DNA of 31,162 bases from an uncultured Campylobacter sp. (GTDB lineage: Bacteria > Campylobacterota > Campylobacteria > Campylobacterales > Campylobacteraceae): NCBI GenBank assembly GCA_900539505.1, contig UQCL01000019.1:1-31162 (forward strand), written 5' to 3'. Each line of letters starts with the position of its first letter. Position 1 is the stretch's first letter. The notes under the pieces were generated by a model. It saw nothing but the letters and a program-made list of their open reading frames with translations. It had not been told where the DNA came from and made no database searches. Positions 22,228-31,117 of this stretch are shown here, piece by piece. A program made the position numbers and the translations under genes.

Positions 22228-23504
22228 AAATTTTGATAAAAAACGGCACGATCGTTAATTGGGGCGGTAGCAAGGAGGCGAACGTCCTGATCGAGGGCGA
22301 TAAAATTTCAAAGATCACGCGCGAGTGTCCCGCCGCAGACCGCGTAATAGACGCCGCGGGCAAGCTCGTGATGCCCGGCCTCATCGATATGCACGTGCAT
22401 TTTAGAGATCCCGGGCTCGAATACAAAGACGATGTCATCAGCGGCAGCGAAACTGCGGTCGCAAGCGGCGTGACGACCTGCCTCCCGATGGCAAATACTA
22501 GGCCCGTAAACGACAACTCCAGCATCACTCGCGCGATGATCGCCAAGGCTAAACAGCGCGGGCTTATCGATCTGCTACCGATAGGCGCGATCTCGCAGGA
22601 CTGCAAGGGCGCAAAGATCGTCGAGATGGGCGATATGCTGGAAGCCGGCTGCGTGGCTTTCAGCGACGACGGGCTGCCCGTGACCGACAGCTCAGTGATG
22701 CGACAGGCGCTCGAATACTCCGCGCACTTCGGCTCATTCGTGATAAATCACAGCGAGGATTGCTCGCTTTGCCACGGCGGCGTGATGAACGAGGGCAAAG
22801 TTAGCGCGATCCTCGGTCTAAAGGGGATGGCGAGCGAAAAAGAGGAGATCATGATCGCGCGCGATCTGCTGCTTGCCAAAAAGACTGGCGGGCACATCCA
22901 CATCGCGCACGTAAGCTCGGCGTGGTCGCTAAAGCTCATAAAGCAGGCTAAGCGCGAGGGTATCCGCGTTACCTGCGAGGCTACGCCGCATCACTTCACC
23001 TTCGACGAGCGCGAGTTGATGGGGTACGATACGAATTTTAAAATGTCGCCGCCGCTTCGCACACAAAGCGACGTGCAGGCGATCAGAGAGGCACTTAAAA
23101 GCGGTCTGATCGACGCTATCGTGACCGATCACGCGCCGCATAATACTGACGATAAATTCGTAGAATTCGATCACGCGCCGTTTGGAATTTTAGGGCTTCA
23201 AACCCTCGTGCCGCTTACGCTGCGGCTAGTAAACGAGGGTGTCATCAGCCTTGAAGACATGGTGCGGCTGTGCTCGTTTAACCCGGCTAAAATTCTAAAT
23301 TTAAAGGACAAGGGCGAGATCAAAGAGGGCTTTTTGGCCGACGTCGCGATCATCGATCCGCAGATTTCCTACGTTTACGACGAGGCGCTAAATAAGTCCA
23401 AATCGCGCAATTCGCCGCTTTTCGGCAAGCAATTAACTGGCGCTGCGGTTTGCACGATCAAAAGCGGTCGCGTGGTCTATGAGTTTCCAAACGTCGTAGA
23501 GTAG
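22224..23504 (+). CDS. pyrC: Dihydroorotase (long, class I-like)
   Basis: PyrC cyclises carbamoyl aspartate to dihydroorotate. The 426-residue protein is of the longer class I type. Metal ligands appear intact: H57-x-H59 (DMHVHFRDPG), the later histidines in INHSED and IHIAHVSS, and the catalytic Asp in VTDHAPH. FSDDG is present near residue 150, where class I enzymes have Asp rather than carboxylated Lys. Its ATG overlaps the pyrB stop (ATGA), so the two are coupled and may form the PyrB-PyrC complex known from class I enzymes (family knowledge). All ligands being present argues that it is active rather than a PyrC' homologue. Confidence 0.96.
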   Translation: MKILIKNGTIVNWGGSKEANVLIEGDKISKITRECPAADRVIDAAGKLVMPGLIDMHVHFRDPGLEYKDDVISGSETAVASGVTTCLPMANTRPVNDNSSITRAMIAKAKQRGLIDLLPIGAISQDCKGAKIVEMGDMLEAGCVAFSDDGLPVTDSSVMRQALEYSAHFGSFVINHSEDCSLCHGGVMNEGKVSAILGLKGMASEKEEIMIARDLLLAKKTGGHIHIAHVSSAWSLKLIKQAKREGIRVTCEATPHHFTFDERELMGYDTNFKMSPPLRTQSDVQAIREALKSGLIDAIVTDHAPHNTDDKFVEFDHAPFGILGLQTLVPLTLRLVNEGVISLEDMVRLCSFNPAKILNLKDKGEIKEGFLADVAIIDPQISYVYDEALNKSKSRNSPLFGKQLTGAAVCTIKSGRVVYEFPNVVE

Positions 23505-24210
23505 GGCGCTTGCGGCATAGAGCTTGCGAGCGGCGGCTTGCGGGCAGAGCTTGCGAGTGGTAGCTTGCCGACGAGCGATATTCGTAGCGCAAATGGTGCT
23601 ATTGCTTAATTTTAAATTTAGCTAGTTTGGACGCAACGGCTTGCTTTTAAAATTTTGCGGTGCGATCGGTTCATTTTAAATTTAGCGGCAGCGTAGGCGC
23701 GGCGACTTGTCTTTAAAATTTCATAGCGCGTTTTGCTCGGTATCGGCGCTATCTTTGATCCAGTAGTGCGATCGCCTTGCTTAAATTTAGTGGTAGTCCG
23801 GATATAGCAAACTACGTTTAAAATTTTACGGCGCGATTTTTTTTGGTCTAATTATGTGGAGCCCTGTGGCTAATTCGCTTTAAATTTTGCGGTAACTCGG
23901 TATGGCAACTTACTTTTAAAATTTCATAGCGCGAGCGCGGTTGAAATTTTTTTAAAGCGGTTTGTCATTTTTGTAGTGCGGGTAAATTTGACGCACATCG
24001 CCTTGCTCATGCCACTCGTGGATTTCGGCCTCGGAATTTTACCGACGTGCGCGGCATTTGTAAATTTATAACGGCGCCTTTTTCGATGCGGCAGCTGCTT
24101 TTAAAATTTCGCATCATGGCGCGCCTAACTTTTATATTGTAGCTAGATTTCCATGCCGTGCGTGAATAATCCGCCGCATGAATGTAAGCGTCTAAATTTA
24201 AAGGATATCT
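23505..24210. other. Non-coding, repeat-rich gap after pyrC
   Basis: About 700 bases with no supported gene. At 23521-23573 two 27-base units starting AGCTTGCGAG stand in tandem. The rest alternates AAATTT or TTTAAAATTT words with GC-rich pieces such as GTGCGATCGG and GCGGCAGCGTAGGC at spacings of roughly 40-70 bases, like a decayed repeat array. I see no clear terminator for pyrBC. The ribosome site AAAGGAT of the next gene ends the gap. Confidence 0.6.
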
Positions 24211-25239
24211 ATGAACGGCGAAATATATCTCTCATGCGCGCTGTGTGTCGCGCTAAAATCAGCTCTGCGCGGCAATCCTAAGCCACTCCTGCAAGATCAA
24301 AAATGTATAAAATATTTAAATTTTGAGTTTGCGGAGGAGCATTTCCGCACCGCAGAGGGTGTGAGCCGCGCAGCGCAGGACGGCGTAAACGACGCAAGTA
24401 AAGCTGCGGAGCAAAAAGATGCGTACGGCGCAGTGCAAAGCAGTGCGACGGACAAAGCCGCCGAGAGCGGCAGTGCAGCGGACGAAAAGCGCGCGAACAG
24501 CAAAGAAGCGGCAAATGAAAAAGCGGCGAGAACAAAAGGCGCCGACGAAAGCACGGGCTCGTCGTTTCTGCAAAAGGCGCATAAATTTTTTACCGAGCAA
24601 GTCGCGCAAAAAGGGCGAGAGGACGAGCCAATCTCCGCACGGCGGCGTTGGATAGAGCAGTGCCTAAAGCTCGGTCTGAAGGACGCTGGGCTTAGTATTC
24701 CAACTTTCGTAAAAGATAGAGCGCTTTTGGGCTTTTCGGGGATGAACGTAAACGGCATCGTCTGCCGTTTCGAGGACTTTGACGGCGTTTTTACGCCTGA
24801 TTGGAAATACGATCGCGACAAAAAGGCTTGGCGCGTGAAATACGTCGAGCGCCTTTGGCGCGGGATGCCGCGGGATGCGCTAAACGCGCGCGATAACAGC
24901 GCAGAATTCGGGAATGTTTTAGTGCAAATCAGGGATTTTGCGAGCAAGATAGGCTGCGAAAACTTCGCGCAGACGTTTGATAATGCGCTTAAGACGCTGC
25001 GGGGCGAAATCCCCGTGGGCGAGTATTACGCCGTTTCGTTTGCAGCGCTGCCTCAGCCGAGCTTGAGGGCGTTTGCCGCGGCGGGGATCGCCGATATATT
25101 CGGTGCGATGGGCTCTTGGAATGGCGAGCCGCCGTCTATGGCGCAAGAAATGGGGCTCGGGGGCGAATACGATCGCCTCTCGGACGAGCTCTTGGCGCAG
25201 AAAAACTTAGCGATTTTGTTTGCGATAAACGGCTGGTAG
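24211..25239 (+). CDS. Hypothetical protein with Ala/Lys/Asp-rich linker
   Basis: A 342-residue protein I do not recognise. The N-terminal 45 residues (MNGEIYLSCALCVALKSALR...) look folded. Residues about 47-117 are low-complexity Ala/Lys/Glu/Asp/Ser (EKRANSKEAANEKAARTKG), probably a disordered linker without a clear DNA repeat. The C-terminal 220 residues have normal composition, with aromatic-rich segments (FEDFDGVFTPDWKYDRDKKAW) and several helices. There is no signal peptide, membrane helix or known motif. The ATG follows AAAGGA by seven bases. It stands alone on the plus strand and converges with the oxidoreductase gene, 27 bases between stops. Codon use is like the core genes, so it is likely expressed. 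Confidence 0.75.
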   Translation: MNGEIYLSCALCVALKSALRGNPKPLLQDQKCIKYLNFEFAEEHFRTAEGVSRAAQDGVNDASKAAEQKDAYGAVQSSATDKAAESGSAADEKRANSKEAANEKAARTKGADESTGSSFLQKAHKFFTEQVAQKGREDEPISARRRWIEQCLKLGLKDAGLSIPTFVKDRALLGFSGMNVNGIVCRFEDFDGVFTPDWKYDRDKKAWRVKYVERLWRGMPRDALNARDNSAEFGNVLVQIRDFASKIGCENFAQTFDNALKTLRGEIPVGEYYAVSFAALPQPSLRAFAAAGIADIFGAMGSWNGEPPSMAQEMGLGGEYDRLSDELLAQKNLAILFAINGW

Positions 25240-25266
25240 GGCTTTGGCGCAAGAGTTAAAAGCGCG

Positions 25267-27720
25267 CTAAGCCTCTATCGTCGCGGGCCTATCAAACGCC
25301 GTTACGCTCGGCAGTTCGCCTTTAAATTTCTCGATCTGCACCATGCTCGTGTGCGCGGTGTTGCTTTGCGATAGCTGCGAGCTCGGTACGTCCCTAGTTA
25401 GCACGTTTATGTTGCCGTGTTTGCATAGGCTTTTCTCGCCCCAGACGGCCGGATCGTACCACGCGCCCTCGCTCACGATCACGACGTTATCTTGTGCGGT
25501 ATCGCTTACCAGCGCGCCGCAGAGGATCTCGCCTCGGTCGTTATAGATCCTTACCACGTCGCCCGTTTTGATGCCGCGCGCCTTTGCCGTGGCGGGGCTA
25601 ATTAGCGCGGGTTCGCGGTTCGCGATCTCGGCGTAGTTGCGGATGAGCGAGCTGTTTAGCTGCGAATGGAGTCTAAATTTAGAGTGCGCGCCGCTGATGG
25701 CGATAGGGTACTTGCTCACGTCGCCGCCCAGCCACTCAAAGGGCTCCATCCACGTCGCGTGCGGCGGACAATCGGGATAGCCTAGCTTTTCGACCGCTTC
25801 GGAGTATAGCTCGATCTTGCCCGACGGCGTTTTTAGCGCGTTTTTCTCGGGATCGACGCGGAAGTCCGCGTAGTTTGTGAAGTACCGCTTTTTCTCGTCG
25901 ATTTTATCAAATTTAACGTAGCCTTTCTCCCAAAACTCCTCAAATTTCGGCATCGCCACCCCCATGCCCTCGGCTTGCTTGGCAGCGTTTTCGTAGATCT
26001 CGCGCACCCACTCAAGCTCCGTTTTACCCTCGCTAAAGGCCTGCTCGTACTCCTCGCCCCACTGCGCGCAGATGAGCCGTGCGATCTCAAAGTCGCTTTT
26101 GCTCTCGCCGGCAGGCTTAACTAGCGGTTTAATCGCAAAAAGGTATTCGCTAGTCGAGTTTGCAAACTCGATATCCGTGCGCTCGCACTCAAGAGCCGAT
26201 GGCAGCACGATGTCGCTGAGCCTAGCCGTACTCGTCCAAAAGGGCTCCGTGGTGATGATCGCTTCGATCTTTTTCATCGCTTCGACTGCGCGGTTGGTGT
26301 CGGGGTGGCGGGTGAAGGTCGAGCCGTTGGCGTTAAACATCACGCGGATGTGCGGCATGACGTATTTTTTGCCGTTTCGCTCGATTTGCTTGCCAGGCTC
26401 CATGATAGCGTCTATGAGCCTGCTGTTTGGTATCTCGTGGTATTTGGCTTTGGCTAGTTTGCCCTGCGGGGCGATGTATTTTTCGTTTACCGCGGGATTA
26501 AAGGCCTGAAGCTTTGGCGCGATGAAGCTAATATCGGCGTTTTTATGCATCTGATCGTTCATTACGTATCCGCGCCCGGTCTTGCCGATGTCGCCTAGCA
26601 TCGCAGCCAGCGCGATGAGCGCCCAGTACGCCATCTCGCCGTGATGCTGTCGCTGTATCGCGTAGCCCGTGACTATGAGCGCGTCTTTTTTAGCTAGCGT
26701 ATCGGCTAGGCTTTTTAGCTCCTTTTCGCTCACGCCGCAAATTTTGCTTGCCCACGCAAGATCTTTTTTCACGCCGTCCTTCGTGCCAGTGAAATACTCT
26801 TTAAATTTATCGAACCCGACCGTGTAGCGCTCAATAAATTCTTTGTCGTAAAGCCCGTTTTCGTAAAGATATTCGCAAAGCCCGATCAACATCGCCGTAT
26901 CGGTGCAAGGGCGCACGGCGAGATAGTGCGCGCCAAAATACTCCGCCGTTTCGTTGCGGTAGATGTCGACGCTGTAAATTTTCATCTCGCCTTTTTTAAA
27001 TTTATCTTTCATAGTCTCGTAGTAGGCGTATGAGTTGTGCATCGGCACGCCGATGGCGATCTTGTTTGAGACGACTGGGTTCGTGCCCCAAAACACGATC
27101 GTTTTGGCCTCCTTTACCACGCCTTCCCAGCGCGTCGGAGCGTGCGTCGGATCGATAGAACCCGTCACGTGAGGCAAAAACACCGTAGCCGCACCGTATG
27201 AGTAGCCGCCAAGCTCGCTCACGTAGCCTCCTAGCGCGTTTAGCATGCGCTTTGCAGTGCGCTGCGAGTGGCCGACCTTGCCTAGGCTACCCCACTGATA
27301 AAGCTGCCCGTAAATGGCCTCCGAGCCGTATTTGTCGAAGTTTTCTTTTAAAATTTTAGCACTTAGCTTTATCGCCTCGTCCCAGCTAACGCGCACGAAG
27401 GGCTCTTTGCCGCGAAGCTGCGGCTTTGGATCTGCGGGATCAGCAAGGAAGCTTTTGCGCACGTAGGGGTATTTCACGCGCGTTTCGTTTTGGATGTGAT
27501 CGCTTAGGGCGTTGTTTAGCACCGTAGGCATCGCGTCGCCCTCGAATGGCTCGGTGCCAACGACCCTGCCGCCGATGGTTTTCACATAAAATGCGCCGAA
27601 TTTATTCGCGCAAAGCCCCATCTGCTCGTCAAATATCGCCTGCGCCGCCGCGCCTAATTGTTTTGCCTGCGCCGAAGCCGCAGCTAGCGCGCCTAGTCTT
27701 AGAAAATCTCGTCTTTTCAT
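25267..27720 (-). CDS. Periplasmic molybdopterin S-/N-oxide reductase (TorA/DorA/BisC family)
   Basis: A terminal reductase for TMAO, DMSO or a related S-/N-oxide. The start is the ATG at 27720, where a twin-arginine signal begins (MKRRDFLRLGALAAASAQA); the longer frame to 27831 lacks a site. The mature part has no N-terminal 4Fe-4S cysteine cluster, as in the DMSO-reductase subfamily. S174 in GGYSYGAA is the expected molybdenum ligand, and W143 (YQWGSLGK) matches the Trp of the DorA active site. The C-terminal part holds the second MGD-binding region (SGAHSKFRLHSQ). Length of 817 is typical. No torC-type cytochrome or chaperone gene is adjacent, so its electron donor must be encoded elsewhere. 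Methionine-sulfoxide or biotin-sulfoxide specificity cannot be excluded. Confidence 0.9.
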   Translation of the reverse strand: MKRRDFLRLGALAAASAQAKQLGAAAQAIFDEQMGLCANKFGAFYVKTIGGRVVGTEPFEGDAMPTVLNNALSDHIQNETRVKYPYVRKSFLADPADPKPQLRGKEPFVRVSWDEAIKLSAKILKENFDKYGSEAIYGQLYQWGSLGKVGHSQRTAKRMLNALGGYVSELGGYSYGAATVFLPHVTGSIDPTHAPTRWEGVVKEAKTIVFWGTNPVVSNKIAIGVPMHNSYAYYETMKDKFKKGEMKIYSVDIYRNETAEYFGAHYLAVRPCTDTAMLIGLCEYLYENGLYDKEFIERYTVGFDKFKEYFTGTKDGVKKDLAWASKICGVSEKELKSLADTLAKKDALIVTGYAIQRQHHGEMAYWALIALAAMLGDIGKTGRGYVMNDQMHKNADISFIAPKLQAFNPAVNEKYIAPQGKLAKAKYHEIPNSRLIDAIMEPGKQIERNGKKYVMPHIRVMFNANGSTFTRHPDTNRAVEAMKKIEAIITTEPFWTSTARLSDIVLPSALECERTDIEFANSTSEYLFAIKPLVKPAGESKSDFEIARLICAQWGEEYEQAFSEGKTELEWVREIYENAAKQAEGMGVAMPKFEEFWEKGYVKFDKIDEKKRYFTNYADFRVDPEKNALKTPSGKIELYSEAVEKLGYPDCPPHATWMEPFEWLGGDVSKYPIAISGAHSKFRLHSQLNSSLIRNYAEIANREPALISPATAKARGIKTGDVVRIYNDRGEILCGALVSDTAQDNVVIVSEGAWYDPAVWGEKSLCKHGNINVLTRDVPSSQLSQSNTAHTSMVQIEKFKGELPSVTAFDRPATIEA

Positions 27721-27918
27721 GGTTGCCTCCGTTAAATTTAAATTTGGTGGTTGATTTAGTTTAAATTTAGCGGGATTTATGGAGTTAAACTTTGCATTGT
27801 ATGCCTTTAAACGTATTACGCGACCTCGCATCTTGACGGCGATTTTACGAAATTTAGGCTTAATTTGCCATTTATCTATGGCATTGCGGCGAAATTAAAT
27901 TTTTATACGCAGTTGCTG

Positions 27919-28281
27919 CTAAAAGAGCTTATCTATCAGCGCATATCCCCACAGCGCGGCGTTGAGAAATAGACTCATCATCACGGCCGTGCTTGCGGTG
28001 TCTTTGGCGCCCTTGGCTAGCGGGTGGATTTCGCTCGTGGTAAGATCGACCGCGCGCTCGATGGCTGAGTTTACGCACTCAAGCGCTATAGTAAAGACTG
28101 CGCCGAAGATCAAAAATAGATTTAGTACTGCGCCGAAATTCCAAAAAAATAGCGACAGCAGAAGCGGCACGAACACGAAAAGCTCGAGTCTGAAGCTACG
28201 CTCGCTGCGCAGCATCTCGCAAAGACCCGCCATAGCGTAGCCCCAGTTGGCAAAAAATCGGTATTTGGGCTGATTGCGCAT
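27919..28281 (-). CDS. dgkA: Diacylglycerol kinase
   Basis: A 120-residue integral membrane kinase that rephosphorylates diacylglycerol from lipid turnover. Three membrane helices are visible, and the family signature ECVNSAIERAVDL with HPLAKGAKDTASTAV lies in the second half. An N-terminal amphipathic segment (RFFANWGYAMAGLCEMLRSE) is also typical. The start at 28281 has AAAGGA upstream. It precedes the oxidoreductase gene on the same strand by about 200 bases and diverges from the exonuclease gene. Identity is secure. Confidence 0.95.
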   Translation of the reverse strand: MRNQPKYRFFANWGYAMAGLCEMLRSERSFRLELFVFVPLLLSLFFWNFGAVLNLFLIFGAVFTIALECVNSAIERAVDLTTSEIHPLAKGAKDTASTAVMMSLFLNAALWGYALIDKLF

Positions 28282-28311
28282 AATTTTCCTTTAAATTTAG
28301 TCAAAATTTCG

Positions 28312-28317
28312 TATAAT
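28312..28317 (+). promoter_or_regulatory. -10 box of the exonuclease III gene
   Basis: TATAAT 32 bases before the TTG start codon, in the short gap between divergent dgkA and the exonuclease gene. The -35 region is not conserved, as usual in Campylobacter. Confidence 0.6.
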
Positions 28318-28348
28318 CATACCAAAATTTTTGTGCCAAAGGCTAAAT

Positions 28349-29107
28349 TTGAAACTGATTAGTTGGAACGTAAACGGGCTGCGCGCAGTGCTCGGCAAAG
28401 ACGGCTTCGCGTGGCTTGCGGAGCAAAATCCCGATTTTTTGGGCTTGCAAGAGATCAAGGTGAGCGAAAAGGACGCCCCCAAAGGGCTTTATGAGCTCGG
28501 ATTTTCTCAGATCGATCTAAATTCCGCCGCTCGCGCGGGATATTCGGGCGTGGCGAGCCTGGCGAAATTTAAAAGCGAGACGAGCAAGGCGCTGTTTTTC
28601 CCCGACGACGAGGGGCGCGTGCTGCAGCACCGTTTCGGCGACGTCGTGCTTTTTAATATCTACTTTCCCAACGGCCAAAAGGATGAGGCGCGGCTAGCCT
28701 ACAAGATGGAATTTTACGCAAAATTCCTAGCCTATGCGCGCAGCCTCGCGGAGCAGGGGCTTGGGGTGATATTTTGCGGCGACGTAAATACCGCGCACCG
28801 CGAGATTGATCTTGCAAACCCCAAAGCAAACTCCAAAACCTCGGGCTTTTTGCCGATCGAGCGGGCGTGGCTCGATGAGGTGGAGGCGGCGGGCTTCGTC
28901 GATACCTTCCGTGCCGTGCGCGGCGAGCTGCGGGACGCCTACTCGTGGTGGAGCTACCGCTTTAACGCGCGCGCAAAAAACGTAGGCTGGCGGATCGATT
29001 ATTTTTTCATCTCGGCTAATTTGCGCTCACGGCTAAAGGATGCTTTCATCCTAAGCGACGTGATGGGCAGCGACCACTGCCCCGTGGGCATCGAGATCGA
29101 AATTTAG
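28349..29107 (+). CDS. xth: Exodeoxyribonuclease III / AP endonuclease
   Basis: A base-excision-repair nuclease that cuts at abasic sites. I take the TTG at 28349 as start because AAAGG precedes it by six bases and the product then begins MKLISWNVNGLRA, the family's first strand; a TTG six codons earlier is the alternative. The 252-residue protein has NVNGLRA, the metal-binding Glu in LQEIK (about 34), GDVNTAH (about 145), WWSYR, RIDYF and the catalytic SDHCPV near the C-terminus. Length matches ExoA/XthA. It has its own promoter and lies 141 bases before fhs. Confidence 0.95.
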   Translation: MKLISWNVNGLRAVLGKDGFAWLAEQNPDFLGLQEIKVSEKDAPKGLYELGFSQIDLNSAARAGYSGVASLAKFKSETSKALFFPDDEGRVLQHRFGDVVLFNIYFPNGQKDEARLAYKMEFYAKFLAYARSLAEQGLGVIFCGDVNTAHREIDLANPKANSKTSGFLPIERAWLDEVEAAGFVDTFRAVRGELRDAYSWWSYRFNARAKNVGWRIDYFFISANLRSRLKDAFILSDVMGSDHCPVGIEIEI

Positions 29108-29248
29108 CCGGGGCAAATTTCGCGGCGCGAGCTTTGATCTTGCGCGGCTGGCGGATTAAGGTGCGCATAGCGGCGCGAGCTAATGCGCAGATTTAAAGAG
29201 GCGGTGCGTAAACGCTGCGCGATAAAATTTTAAATTTAAGGAGAGAAG

Positions 29249-30895
29249 ATGTTGAGCGATATCGAAATAGCAAATGCGGCGAAGCCGGATAAAATTTCAA
29301 ACGTTGCGAAAAATTTGGGGCTTAGTGAGGATGAGATCGAGCTGTACGGCCACTACAAAGCCAAGCTAAATATCAAGCCGCGCTCGCGCGCTTCGAAGCT
29401 TATTTTGGTCACGGCGACCAATCCGACGCCGTTTGGCGAGGGCAAGACTACGACCTCCATTGGTCTAGCCGATGCGCTAAAGCGTCTAGGCAAAAGCGTC
29501 TGTCTTGCGCTGCGCGAGCCGTCGCTGGGGCCGGTTTTTGGTATCAAAGGCGGGGCTGCGGGCGGCGGATATTCGCAGCTGGTGCCGATGGATGATCTAA
29601 ATTTGCACTTTAACGGCGATTTTCACGCGATAACCTCCGCGAATAATCTCATTTCGGCGGTCATAGATAACTCGCTGTATCAAGAAAACCCGCTAAAGAT
29701 CGATAAAATTTTATGGAAGCGCTGCATGGATATGAACGACCGCGCGCTGCGCCATATCACCGTAGGACAGGGCGGGCGCACCGACGGAGTAGAGCGCGAG
29801 GACGGCTTTAATATCACCGCGGCTAGCGAGATAATGGCGGTTCTGTGCCTCTCAAACGATCTTGCCGAGCTTAAGGAAAACATCGCAAACATAATGGTCG
29901 CCTACGATACGCGGGGAGAGCCGATATATGTGCGCGATCTGGGCTGCGCGGATGCCGTGGCGATCCTGCTAAAAGACGCGATGAAGCCAAATCTCATCCA
30001 GAGCCTTGAGCACACGCCCGCGCTCGTGCACGGAGGACCCTTCGCAAATATCGCGCACGGCTGCAACTCTATAATGGCGAGTAAGCTAGCTCTAAGTCTT
30101 GCCGATTACGCCGTAACGGAGGCGGGCTTTGGAAGCGAGCTCGGGGCTGAGAAATTTATCGACATCAAGTGCCGTCGCGCGGGCATCGCTCCGAATGCCG
30201 CGGTGTTAGTCAGCACGATCCGTTCGCTTAAATACAACGGCGGCGCGGATAAAGAAAGTATCGCGAGCCCGGATCTTGCCGCGCTTCAAAAAGGTATCGT
30301 AAATTTAGGCGGGCATATCGAAATTTTACAAAACTTCGGGTTAAATCCGGTCGTGGCGCTTAACCGCTTTAGCTTCGATAGCGACGACGAGATCGCCTTC
30401 GTGCGCGATTACTGCAAGCAGCGCGGCGTGCAGATGGCGATTTGCGAAAATTTCGCCAAAGGAGGCGAGGGCGCGCTTGAGCTAGCTCGTCTCGTCATAG
30501 ATGAGTGCGAGCGCGCTAAGGAGCTGAAATTCGCCTACGAGCTTAGCGACGATACGGCGAGCAAGATCGAAAAGATCGCCGTTAAAATTTACGGCGCGAG
30601 CGAGGTCGTTTTCGAGCCTGAGGCGCAAAAGGCGCTACAACACATCAAGGCTTTGGGACTTGAGCGGTTAAACGTCTGCATCGCAAAGACGCAGTATAGC
30701 TTCAGCGATGATGCCAAGGCGCTTGGGCGCGCGCGCGGCTTTAAGCTTAGCGTCAAGGATCTTCAGATCCGTACGGGAGCTGGCTTCATCGTCGCCGTCT
30801 GCGGCAAGATAATGCTTATGCCGGGGCTACCGAAGGTTCCCAACGCGCTAAACATGAAGATTACTAGCGATGGTGTTATAAGCGGGCTGGCTTGA
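29249..30895 (+). CDS. fhs: Formate-tetrahydrofolate ligase
   Basis: Fhs makes 10-formyl-tetrahydrofolate from formate, THF and ATP, feeding one-carbon units to purines and formyl-Met. The 548-residue protein (usual 550-560) has the P-loop TPFGEGKTTTSIGLADAL at about 60-77, then LREPSLGPVFGIKGGAAGGG, and the late motif TGAGFIVAVCGKIMLMPGLP. The ATG has AAGGAG about seven bases upstream. It stands alone on the plus strand. Not every Campylobacter species carries it, which may help identify the lineage. Confidence 0.97.
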   Translation: MLSDIEIANAAKPDKISNVAKNLGLSEDEIELYGHYKAKLNIKPRSRASKLILVTATNPTPFGEGKTTTSIGLADALKRLGKSVCLALREPSLGPVFGIKGGAAGGGYSQLVPMDDLNLHFNGDFHAITSANNLISAVIDNSLYQENPLKIDKILWKRCMDMNDRALRHITVGQGGRTDGVEREDGFNITAASEIMAVLCLSNDLAELKENIANIMVAYDTRGEPIYVRDLGCADAVAILLKDAMKPNLIQSLEHTPALVHGGPFANIAHGCNSIMASKLALSLADYAVTEAGFGSELGAEKFIDIKCRRAGIAPNAAVLVSTIRSLKYNGGADKESIASPDLAALQKGIVNLGGHIEILQNFGLNPVVALNRFSFDSDDEIAFVRDYCKQRGVQMAICENFAKGGEGALELARLVIDECERAKELKFAYELSDDTASKIEKIAVKIYGASEVVFEPEAQKALQHIKALGLERLNVCIAKTQYSFSDDAKALGRARGFKLSVKDLQIRTGAGFIVAVCGKIMLMPGLPKVPNALNMKITSDGVISGLA

Positions 30896-30961
30896 AATTT
30901 TATTTTCCGCGCTCAAAACCAAAGCCGAAAATTCCGCGCTTGGGCGGTAAAATTTAGCTAC

Positions 30962-31036
30962 GGGCTTCGGCGACGATAAATTTTTCCCTCAAGCTTCGGT
31001 AGCGATAAATCTTGCCTCCAAGCTGCGGCGAGTTTA
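30962..31036 (+). repeat. 29-bp tandem repeat after fhs
   Basis: Units GGGCTTCGGCGACGATAAAT... (30962-30990) and AAGCTTCGGTAGCGATAAAT... (30991-31019) stand in tandem, followed by a partial third copy (AAGCTGCGGCGAGTTTA). Each ends in a TTNCCTC/TTGCCTCC tail. Non-coding. Confidence 0.7.
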
Positions 31037-31117
31037 TCGCGCCCCGGTTTTATCGCGTCATGGTTTTGCTATGCCTCGGTTTTATTGCGCCGGGTTTTAG
31101 CCGGTCGAGTTTTGGTT

